From Caenorhabditis elegans (Eukaryota > Nematoda > Chromadorea > Rhabditida > Rhabditidae), in assembly GCF_000002985.6 (NCBI RefSeq), contig NC_003283.11:14757501-14821500 (forward strand): a DNA stretch of 64,000 bases. Direction: 5' to 3'. The notes under the pieces are model-generated. The model was not told where the DNA came from and did no database searches. It was given only the letters and a program-made list of their open reading frames with translations. Made by a program: the position numbers and the translations under genes. Below are positions 51,101 to 60,319 of this stretch, in pieces (position 1 is the first letter of the stretch; the number at the start of each line of letters is the position of its first letter).

Positions 51101-54100
51101 AAAAAAAATTATTCTAAAAATGTTTCTTATTCTGAAAAAGCAGAGATCAATCCTGAAACTTTTTTTGAACATCGAAAATTCATTTCTCTTTTTTTTTTTT
51201 TGAATTTTTGAATAATTTTTAGTGATATGTCAAAATTTTTTGAAGAAACTATTTTTAATTACCTCATTAAAAACAAAAGGTATTTTTACGAAAGTTTCTT
51301 GTAATTTTTCCGGTTTTCGAAATTCAAGTTTTCAGATTTTTTTTTCTGAAAATTACGGAAAAAATTGAAAAATTGTCTAAAACACACTCGTGATACTGAA
51401 ATTATCAACGAAAATAAATTGTAATAATTTCTAAAAACTAAAAACTTTTTTGGATATAAATATTCAAAACGGGAGCCAAAAATTTGAAGCCATAAAAATT
51501 CCAAAACATTTTTTTTTGCTCATTTTTCAATTTGATCTTGTTAAAAACTCACTCGTTAACACAATAATGTTCAATGAGAAGAGGAAGTGATCGAAATGTG
51601 AGAGGGCTTCCTTCTAGCCTGACCTGCAAATTAATGAGATTTATTGCATTTTTATCATGTGTCAGAACATTGAAAACTACACATTCATTGTAGTGTCAAC
51701 AAGAGCATTGAAACTTTTTCTAAATGCTCTAAACTCACCGCTTTAGCAGTTGTAGGAGCTGCAGGTTCTTTTGATGTTGTCGGTTTCAGTGGAACGACGA
51801 GCTTCTCGATTATATAATGATCAATTTCGACGTGAGCTCCCGGAGCCAGCCGAACTGAAAGAGCCATGCAATTCTCGCGTGTCGATGCTCTGACAATGAA
51901 GTTTCCCGGTTCCATTCGGCGAAGGAGATGGAGAACTTCTGGTCGACCCATGTGTGGAAGATACCTGAAATTGGATTTTACTTGATTCAAAAATTGAGAA
52001 TATTCTGAAAAATAAAATATAACTATTGAAAAGTATGAAATTATTTTTTTGCGCAAATTTCAATTCTATATAGCAAAAATTTTCAAAAGGCTTTTTTTTA
52101 ACTACCACGCGGCAAGAGTACTGTAGCTGTGCTAAGTTCTCAATTTCAGTTGTTCTAATTACGGTCTCGACAGGACCATTTTTCGTTATTAACAAAAAGG
52201 TGTGCTGAGAGTACTGTAATTTCCAAGTTTTACTGTTGCGAACTTTTTAAATGATTTTTTATAGTTTTCTGTTGCAAAATTTAATTTTTTTTTAAACGAA
52301 AATGAAACACAATTTTTGTAACAAATCGTGACAAAAATTATGAAAATTCAATTAACTAGTCAACATCAAAAAAGTTGTAAATTACAGTACTATTCAAAGA
52401 CGCAAATAATCGTGTCGAGACCGGATATCATATTTTTAGTGCAATAATAGCAAAATTTCGCGTACGATTAATATGGTTTTCGCTTAAACGTTCAATTGAA
52501 TTTTCTAGAGATTTATCTCCGCAACATTTTTTTTGGCGGAGAGCTGTTTCAAAATATCAGAAACTTGTTTTAAAAAAGAGGAAAATGAACACCGTTATAG
52601 TAACTATTTTGAGCGGTGATTCAAAAATAATTCAGCATTTTTTAAATCTTTGAAATCTTACCAAACTGCGTGTGTTCGTATAATTTGTTCCAACAAAGTG
52701 ACACTCTTCCCAGACATTGACGACGTCGACGAATTCCTTTTGAGCACGAAATCCGAGTAAACACTCTCCTCACCACGATCTGCCGTCGGTGCTGTTGTAG
52801 TCGAAGAAGAAGTGTTGATGTACATTGCCGGGATCGGCGGTCGAGGTCTCTGCAATCAAATGAATTGAAATTGGACAAAAAATGGCTGCTGCTTGGAAGA
52901 GATGGCCTCGTCGAAAGAATGGTTACCACCACCACCAATTTGCCATTTTATTCATCTTATTGGAAGGTCATCACAATGAGAATTAGAAAAGGTTTTAGGA
53001 GGAATATGAATGGATGGAGAGAGGTTTCAATTTCACGCCGACCCGGGAAAAAAACCGTTCAACCTTTCGGGAATTGGTTTCATAATGACAATTGGGGTGA
53101 CTTTAATGGAGATATTGAAAAACGTATTAAACCTTATTTGGAATGAGGGTTATAAATGAGGCTATATGTTGAAAAGTATCACCTAAAAAGATTTTCGTAA
53201 CTCGTGTACTCTTCGAGGACAAGTTTTATTTTTTTGCAATTGAGTTTATAGTTTTTTCTAAAATTCTTGGTCCATTACCGCTAATTTTTATTGTACTTTT
53301 TGAATTTTGAATCGGTAATGGAAAAAAATTGAATTTTTTACTGAGAAGCACTTAAAACAAATTGGCGATTTAGACGTTAACTACAAAGGAAATAAGCGAA
53401 AATTATCTAAAATCAAGTAGTAGAGCTGAAGAGTACACGAGGTACCGAAATCGACACGTTTACAGGTTTTAAATAATTTTTCGAAAAAATCAAAAAATAA
53501 ATTCTCTCTCTCTGTCTCTCTCTCTCTTGTAGAGTGAACGAAAGAAACTAATAAAATTCGCATTTCAAAAATACTAATAATAACAAGTGATAAAGAGCCT
53601 CTATGCTTCTTCTCTTCCAACAACAAGTGTCCTTCCATCATTTCACTTACTTTGTCAATGATGCTGGTGGTCTTGTTGCTCGTGAACATGATAAATTGGA
53701 AACGAGAAAGAAAGTGAGGGACGTATGAATGTGTGTACTTTGTGTGTGAGTGTTACACTTATGAATGAGGGTTTTTGATATGAGAATGTTTTTTAATATT
53801 GCATTTATGTGTGATTCAGAACTTTAAATATACATTTTCCAATCAACATTCTTACCTCTTCCACCTCACTCTGTGACAATTCTTGTGCAATTGGACTGCT
53901 CGCATACTCGATTGGAACCGCCCATTCTGAAACTCTTCCACTCGCCATTAGAAGCGAGCCGTTCAGCGCGACGTCTGTGATCGTCTCGGTCGAGGTTTCG
54001 CCACCGTTGTCTGGAAATTGTATTTAGAATTATGGTTAGAATTTTTGAAAAAAATAGATATTTTCAGTACATGGAAGTGCATATTTCTTAGCTTCCAATA

Positions 54101-57100
54101 ATAGAAGTGAAGTTTTAATTAAACTACAGACTTTTAAAATTCCTGAAGCCTGAATTCAAAGAAAATTTGTGTGAACCTCTAACACGACTTTGTGTAGATT
54201 TACGAAGCTCGTGTACTCCTCGAGAAGAAGTAGGCTTTGTTTTTATTTTATTTTTTTATTTTATTCATGATGTTTCAGATTGTTGAAAAAACTATGAATT
54301 TTTATTCCCAGTATTTTTCTTAACTGTAGATCGGCGTAAATCGACACATGACCGAGTTAGAGGTTCTCACGCTTTCACGCCAATGTTTTCCAAAAACTGT
54401 GAAACTATAGAAACGAATAGATGCTCAAAGTCAATAAAAATGCTCGAAATGTTGCGACCCGAAATCAAAAGAGTATGAAGTTCGGGAAGAGGGATGATGG
54501 AATGATGGTTGAGGACAGCCTGTCCGCCTGCCACACACACACATCTAGACGCTTAATCAAAAGCAAACAAACATTCGTAAAGAAATGTGATTATCGTCGG
54601 GAAAAGGGAAGAAGGAAAGGGGGCATCATAAGCAGTGTGGATGGTCAAGAGTGAAACATTCGGGCGGAAATGTCAGGGTTTATCAAAATATCAAAGAATA
54701 GAAAAAGAGAATATAGCAAAATGATTCCATAAGTGGACAGAAAAACCGACTAAACCTGATTATGAACGGAATGCGAATGAATATTACTACAACTCTACTC
54801 AACGATTTTCCAGAGAAATGAAGGACGAAAATTCTCGAATTTTGTGGCTTTAAATGAATTTTAAGTTCAGATTCATCTTAGACAACGTTTCTCAAAACAA
54901 GAAGACACAACTAAACTACCACAAATACTTCAAAAATGTCGTAAATTTTCTTAAAAACCTAGAAATTAGACATTGTCAGGATAAGATTAATCGGAAAAAT
55001 ACGGTGTTTTCTTCCCGAAACAACTTAAAATTGTTCAATCTAGAAGCTATTATCCATCTCATTTGGGACACCTAAATTCGTGAGAAGCTGTGCAAACACT
55101 AATGTTTCATATTTGCACCAATTCCCCAGACTCTTGAAGAGGGCATCAAAAATTGTAAGAAGAAGACGACGTATCGCAAGCAAAATGTGAAGGAATGAGT
55201 GAAAGATTCATAAGAGACCCGACTGCCTGCAGCAGCTTGTCAGCACCAATATCGGAAAGAGACAAGTCCATTCGTTCACTTCTCGCTCTATTTCACATGG
55301 ATGGCGCAGGAGAAGAAGGAGAAGGATGAGGAATACTGTGAACATCATCAAAAGCAACAACCATGTATTAGGACACATGTCTCATTTGGCACACACATCG
55401 AGAATAGTTGTTTTTTCTTTCTTCTTCACAAGTAGAGACATCTGGATACATTCTTGAGATTTGCAACTTGAGAAGGCATAAGTAAATCAAACCGGTTTGA
55501 GGCTCTTAACAAATTTAAGGGCAATTTTGGAGGATATACAAAAAAAAGTAGATCGATATTTTGACTTTTCAATCACAGGTAGACCGAAATAATTCAACGA
55601 ACGATGATTTTTCTGTCTCACAATTTGATATTCCCAGTCAATTTTCCAGAACACCTATAATTTCGAATAGTTTCTCACCGAAAGATCGTCCTCCATTCAA
55701 TCCATGCTTCTCATCGTCAACATCATCATCGTCCTCCGTCATCATTGAACCGGGAACCGATGTGATATCCTCAACTTGTACTCGAATTGCTCCAAAGTCG
55801 GGACTGAACCTGAAAAGTTGTGGAGTTTAGTAACATTTTCTCATGAGGAGCGGAATTTTTTATAATGAATCACAGGCACATTACCTCCTTTCATGAGAAA
55901 AAGTGGAATGTGACTGTGATTCATTTATACGAAAAATCGTGAAAAGTATGGGGGGAAAACAAGGAAAAATCAATTTGGAACGACGATTTCGTCGCTAACA
56001 TTGGGATTTTTTCGATTTTTTAGTGAAAAAAAAAATTTAAATTGAAACTTTTAGACATTTCGAAAATCCAAAATTCTTCGAAAAAATATTTCGAAATATT
56101 TAAAATATAACTTATAAAAAACATGATGTTGTTTTTTATGAGAAAATGTTCCTTTAAATTGCCGAAAATTCAAGAAAAAAACGATTAATCGAAAAGAAAA
56201 TTGAAGCTCAATCAAAAAAAAAACATTTTCGCTGAAACGGACTACGGTAGACGAAACAGTGCAAACACCGCCACGTAAAAATGCACAGCCGGAGTACAAA
56301 ATTGTCTTTTTAAAATCAGATTAATAAAAAAAAACTATTTTCGAAATAAATAAAATGATTAAGTTCGAAAATATTTTTGTAAATCATTCTGAATGTTTCA
56401 TCGAAATTTTTTTAATTTTCTCAGAGAAATTTACAAAAAAAGAAACGAAAACTTTCGATTTTTCGGAAGATAGTTAGATAGTTTTAAAAAATGTATTGTT
56501 TTTTTCATGTGTTTTCGATTTTTTTTCAAAAATTGGTCGAAATGATAGTTTTTAATTTATTTTATAAAACGAAATTTAATGAAATAGCTTTCTTCAGAAA
56601 TATTCTCATTAAAGTACATTTTTTAAAATTTATTTAAGATTTCTGAAATCTAGAAAACTCACGCTCTCCCAGCAGGATTTCCATCGCTTTTTCGTCGATT
56701 CATAGTGGCTGATTTAATACTTCCCGCCACAACTTGATCTCTATATTCTAATTCCATCATTGGCATTACTGCAACACTTGCTCTACGATTCTTTCGTTGT
56801 CGTACCGCTTCATCAGATTCTTCATAAGCGGATAATGGTCGTTCGTTGCCATTACTACTCGGAGCAGCGCCGCCTCCACGAGATCTAGCTGCTGCTATGG
56901 CTCTCGCCGACATTGAATCTGAGGCAGAAGAGCAGGATGTCTGAAAATAGATTGATTATTGAATATAGTTCAGAAAAAAAGAGGAGAAGAATAAAGAAAC
57001 GGGCGACACACACACTTTCCCAACACCATTCAACAAGAGCACCGTCGATTTTATTGGTTTTGCATGAAAAAAAACGAAGAGGTTACTGACATAGAGAAGG

Positions 57101-58044
57101 AAAGGAATTGATATTCAATTTGAATTTTTTTTTTGAAAAAAGACATTTTCGGTTAGCGGGAAATATTCAAAACTGCTCATTTTTGACCCAACTTCAAAAA
57201 TAAGTGCAGAAATATAGAAAACCTTTTTTTTTTGATTAAATTTATCTTTTTAAAATCGATAAAAGACACTAAAAAGCGGCTAAATTTTTGTTTTTTTTTT
57301 GACGAAAATTGGCTTATTTTCAAATGGGTAAAACCTTTTTATGCAATTTCTGCACTAATTTTTGATTTTTGGTCTACGAAACTGGCTGTTTTTTTTTAGA
57401 TTTTCCGGGAATTGTTTGGAATAAAATTTTTAATTTTTTAACAATTTTTCGAACAAAAAGAGCATCCCGAAGCTTTATCCTAATTCAACAAAAGGAAAGA
57501 AAATTATGAAATGAGTTTTCAGGATTATTCAGTTTTTTTTTTCTGAAAAGCACATTTTCTGTCCGATACAGTAACGCTTGGCTGAGGTCTTATTGACACC
57601 CGACTGCCCTTTTTTCGGAAAATAGGAAATACTCACCCCGATTTCTTCAACATTATCGTATAGACTAATGTCTATAATTGGTTCCAAATAATTCGAATTA
57701 CACGAAGAAGAACCCGACGGAAAAGTTGCTGGGCGAATCTTTGGAAGTTTAGAATCTGGCTCAACAGCGTCTTCTAGAATCCGTTGCAGCTTTTCCCGTT
57801 CCATCATTATAGGTTTATATGTGTCACGACGAATTAGGCCAACATGTTTTCGAAGACGAACTTCAACTTCCTCGTTATACTCTCGCTCGTCACTTTTTGA
57901 TTTGAAAAGCGATTTTCGAGGAGATGGTACCGGAGTTTTTGATGTGACTAGAAGACGTCGTGGTTTTGGCACAGGAATATCGGAATTCGAGACATTAGAT
58001 GTAGATCTAGCTGATGTAGATGTTGAAGGTAGAGATGTTATCAT
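27141..58044 (-). CDS. rin-1: RIN-1, Ras/Rab interactor (SH2-RH-VPS9-RA), 25 coding exons
   Basis: Exons 5' to 3': 58044-57637, 56940-56663, 55809-55679, 54010-53856, 52849-52662, 51964-51739, 51623-51553, 51070-50979, 47326-47180, 46492-46254, 45981-45801, 44677-44624, 44397-44278, 43389-43305, 41906-41735, 41567-41471, 40896-40723, 40103-40022, 38974-38426, 32199-32010, 30268-30100, 29797-29678, 29623-28502, 28148-27680, 27294-27141. All phases agree, giving about 1,890 residues. An SH2 domain spans about residues 375-490 (FIVRAST, the FLVR-type loop). The middle is a long Ser/Pro-rich, mostly disordered region. RH and VPS9 domains lie about 1500-1735 (DDLVRWFVYILS; YYLTSLWSAVHVLK) and a Ras-association domain near the C-terminus. 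RIN proteins are Rab5-family guanine exchange factors that link tyrosine-kinase and Ras signals to endocytosis. Tyr motifs (YDNV, IYDEV) and Pro-rich runs (VPKPRR) could bind SH2 and SH3 partners. It is longer than mammalian RINs because of the central insert. Confidence 0.88.
28502..29623 (-). other. rin-1: rin-1 exon 23: acidic run, RH domain and start of VPS9 domain
   Basis: The largest coding exon (374 codons). It begins with an acidic stretch of consecutive Asp/Glu, continues through a Ser/Arg-rich region, then the helical RH part (AVQNYVEELAQVKEGD) and the VPS9 entry (AVLHKLLLREVKPLLYHV). The next exon carries the catalytic half of VPS9. The preceding intron is only 54 bp. Confidence 0.88.
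33613..33750 (-). other. Candidate nested coding fragment with a hydrophobic segment
   Basis: A minus-strand frame with coding-like codon choice: a hydrophobic stretch (SMCVLILSLILLKF) followed by an acidic tail ending NQPLDYELL and a TGA. It could be the last exon of a small membrane protein nested in the rin-1 intron, but the preceding acceptor (TTTTCAAG) is non-canonical and no upstream exon was found. Confidence 0.25.
35706..35747. repeat. 21-bp perfect tandem duplication
   Basis: Two adjacent identical 21-bp units beginning ACAGACGGTGGTGCATAAC, in the large rin-1 intron. Probably a recent replication slip. Confidence 0.85.
40519..40604. repeat. rin-1: Short inverted-repeat element in rin-1 intron 17
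   Basis: Arms of about 21 bp (ACATCTAGCGGGTTCCGC and GCGGAACCCGGTAGATGT, nearly complementary) around a 40-bp loop. No coding capacity. Confidence 0.6.
41066..41373. repeat. Inverted-repeat element, copy 1 of the TCGATTTACG family
   Basis: The left end carries GTGTCGATTTACGCAGCTCG and TGTACTCCTCGAGGAG; the right end carries GGAGTACACGAGCTCCGTAA and ATCGGCATGG, giving an imperfect inverted repeat of about 35 bp. Related copies occur at 53.2 and 54.2 kb. Confidence 0.6.
42628..42656 (-). other. rin-1: Candidate alternative first exon of rin-1 (between exons 14 and 15)
   Basis: ATG-initiated frame (MASVLISWC) of nine codons plus two bases, ending at GTGAGT; the phase matches the next exon at 41906. 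A TATA-like GTATATAAAC lies about 40 bp upstream. It would give an isoform with the RH, VPS9 and RA domains only. Confidence 0.55.
49109..49169 (-). other. rin-1: Candidate alternative first exon of rin-1 (between exons 8 and 9)
   Basis: ATG-initiated frame (MSTTAVVNLDDSLQCVFLLV) of 20 codons plus one base, ending at a GTAGCC donor. The phase matches the next exon at 47326. It would yield an isoform lacking the SH2 domain. The donor is weaker than consensus. Confidence 0.42.
49446..49806. mobile_element. MITE with GGCAAATTTGCC-type ends and 9-bp direct flanks
   Basis: A 361-bp element with inverted ends (AGGATGGGCGGCAAATCGGC, and TGCCGATTTTGCCGCCCATC on the right), flanked by identical 9-bp direct repeats TGATCCAAA (49,437-49,445 and 49,807-49,815). 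The flanks look like a target-site duplication. No coding capacity. Lies in the 3.6-kb rin-1 intron. Confidence 0.8.
50925..50941. repeat. (CA)n microsatellite
   Basis: A run of about ten CA dinucleotides at the end of the 3.6-kb rin-1 intron, a few tens of bases before the next exon's 3' boundary. Confidence 0.85.
52153..52428. repeat. Inverted-repeat element with GGTCTCGACA ends
   Basis: ACGGTCTCGACAGG at 52,161-52,174 and CGTGTCGAGACCGG at 52,410-52,424 form inverted ends. This motif is a common dispersed-repeat end in C. elegans. Lies in a rin-1 intron. Confidence 0.5.
53190..53460. repeat. Inverted-repeat element, copy 2 of the TCGATTTACG family
   Basis: TTCGTAACTCGTGTACTCTT at the left and AGAGTACACGAGGTACCGAA at the right, more diverged than the other copies. 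A CT-rich microsatellite follows at about 53,500-53,527. Confidence 0.55.
53651..53689 (-). other. rin-1: Candidate alternative first exon of rin-1 (between exons 4 and 5)
   Basis: ATG-initiated 13-codon frame (MFTSNKTTSIIDK) ending at a GTAAGT donor in phase 0, the phase required by the following exon at 52849. It would replace the first four exons, producing an isoform that starts just before the SH2 domain. Confidence 0.6.
54171..54370. repeat. Inverted-repeat element, copy 3 of the TCGATTTACG family
   Basis: The clearest copy: TGAACCTCTAACACGAC at the left pairs with GAGTTAGAGGTTCTCA at the right, with GTGTAGATTTACGAAGC inside. About 200 bp, AT-rich centre. Lies in the rin-1 intron before exon 4. 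Confidence 0.65.
55864..55925. repeat. Hairpin with 19-bp arms in rin-1 intron 2
   Basis: Arms at 55,864-55,882 and 55,907-55,925 (AATGAATCACAG against CTGTGATTCATT and onward) pair in 18 of 19 positions with a 24-base loop. It could be a small repeat or a structured RNA; nothing decides between them. Confidence 0.55.
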
Positions 58045-60242
58045 CTCCAAACGTTCAAATATAATCGAATATAATCAATGTGAAATTGTGTCTCAGTGAG
58101 TAGAAGGAGAAAAAATGAATGAGGCAGCGGCGGTGGCGTCGAAAACCGAAAACACAAGAGGTGAGTCACACGGCCGGCGGCGACGGTCAGCGACTTTTTC
58201 GACAAAAGAACGACGCAATCGGTGTTGCGAAAGCTTCTCACGGGATCGTGTGCCGCACTTTTTTCCGTATCCGTTCGTTTCGATGGTAGGTGAATAGTCA
58301 GAAAATATGCAGACAAGACGTTCTTCACGGTCAACTCTAGTAACAAATCAATAGAGGGCACAGAGAAGTGAACATGATAGGGTTGTGGGCCGCCGCAGCG
58401 CCATGGTGGTGGTCACTTTTGCCGTCCCGTCAAATGTGGCACATTTAGTGGCAATGACAATCGACACCTCTCTAGTCAACAATCGAATACTGGCGGTGCT
58501 TTTTCATGAAGAATTGGGGTGCTCCTGACATACTTTACGCTGAAACTATTTTTATAAAAAGGTAAAAACATTGTCTTTCTCCAAAATCCATTTGCTTGCT
58601 CAACGAATCGGAATCTTGTCAATTTCTATTAAAGTTGGACAGCTCTGCTTTTAATTGAAACGTCAAATCATGTTCAGATCAATCTAACCGTCTATTTCTC
58701 TGACTAAACACAAAAAATTTCGAGTGATAAGAATGTGAAAAGCGTCATTTTGGAAAATAACGATAAGAATGACCGGAAAAGAGAAATAGAAGAGCCAAAA
58801 GGTGAGAAATTGAATGGAGAAAGGTGCATCTATTGTCGCGCATCATTTATTACACTTCTCTCCCGCCACTACACCAATGGTTTCTGCGAATGAATTGTTT
58901 TCACGGAAGAAAGGAGAAAAATGGAATTTTCAAGTAAAACTGATGATTTTAGTTCTAAAAATGGATATTATAAAGTGCTGTCAAGCTCCAATTTCATATT
59001 TGTTTGAATATAAATCAGGAATAACAAAAAAGTGTTAAAAAACAACAAAAAAAACAAGAAAAGCTGAAAAAAATTAGTGTGAGCAAAGTATTTTTGAAAC
59101 GAGTATACGGTAGAAATTCGAAAAGTACGCAAACACCGACACGCACAAAGAACATTTGTTTTAAATTTGTTTTTTTTACAATGAGATTTTTATTAATAAA
59201 ATACTAAAAAAAAATCTTAAATATATAAATTTTTGCATTAGTGAACGTAATTCAATTTTAATCCAAATTCAGATTTCTTCATTATTTCTTGAAATCATAA
59301 AGAAAAATTTTTAATCTCTCGGTTTGTGGGTTAAAAAGGTTTTTTTGTTTTCATATTTAAAATTATTGATTATTTTTTGAACACTTCTTGAGAACAGAGA
59401 TGTTATAAAACATTTTTAACTTTTCAAAATTTAACAAAACTTTTTTAGTTTAATGTTTAAAATATATAATTTCTCTTGAAAAAAACGGTTAAAGTGTCCC
59501 AATTGCACAAGGAAACGAGAAAACTCAACATTAAATGTTTCAACTTGAGACAAATGAAATATACACTACAGGAATAAGGAACTATTCGAAAATTCTACGA
59601 AATTTCGGAGAAACCCATTAGTTTTGTCGAACCCATAATCGGATTGACAATAGAAGCCACGCGTCAAACAAAGTCAAAATCATATAAATTGTCTTAGTTT
59701 TGAAGATTTTGGCGCGACTCAAGGAGCGAATCGTTTCTTCAAGCGTTCCGCGGCCGCCGCCAGTATTGATAATGGTTATGATGATGCTGGGTGAAAGATG
59801 CAAAAATGTGCAAATAATTGACGAAAACGACGCGAAAAGACTGTGCGAACCGCTCACCCATGCCGGTCTTTTATCTTACGCGTGGAAATTGTGCACTTTG
59901 ACGAGAGAATGAGCACCGTAGAGGCCAGGGAAAATCCTCGAAACATACAAATTACTAGCTGGACTGTCTAGTTGGTACTTTGTAAGTCGGCGAGAAGCAC
60001 GGGAAGAAATTAAGACTGGAAGCTCGAGTAAATACAAAAAGACAAAAAATAGTGACCCTGATTATTCACGGAATGCAACGTTCAGAGCTCGAAAATCTTA
60101 CTGTATCCTAATTTTTATTACATTTTTTAAACAATTAAATTTTCAATAATACTGAATTCATAGGTTATCGTATAGTCAATGGAAATATATCTTAACTATA
60201 GTTATGAAAATATGACAACGAAAAAATCTGAACACACAATTA
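58045..60242. other. Region upstream of rin-1
   Basis: Probable 5' UTR and promoter of rin-1, with GC-richer stretches at 58,130-58,500 and 59,700-59,900. No ATG-initiated frame here is long or coding-like enough to call. It may contain non-coding first exons. Confidence 0.45.
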
Positions 60243-60314
60243 TTAAAGCCTGACACCGAAGACATCAGGAGGCACTTCCATAAATTTTTTGCCGTGTTCC
60301 TTACGATATTTGAA
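60243..60314 (-). CDS. Candidate terminal exon of an unidentified minus-strand gene
   Basis: A 24-codon frame that follows a good acceptor (AAATTTCAG) and ends with TAA: it reads FKYRKEHGKKFMEVPPDVF and then GVRL. The composition is protein-like, with no low-complexity bias. A possible upstream exon ends near 60,530 in phase 0 but its donor (GTGAAG) is weak, and no start was found. The gene is not recognised. Confidence 0.35.
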   Translation of the reverse strand, partial: FKYRKEHGKKFMEVPPDVFGVRL

Positions 60315-60319
60315 CTGAA

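Noticed and set aside
59700..59912. 70-codon plus-strand frame upstream of rin-1
   Set aside because: The upstream part lacks an ATG and nothing suggests a family; more likely promoter or non-coding sequence.
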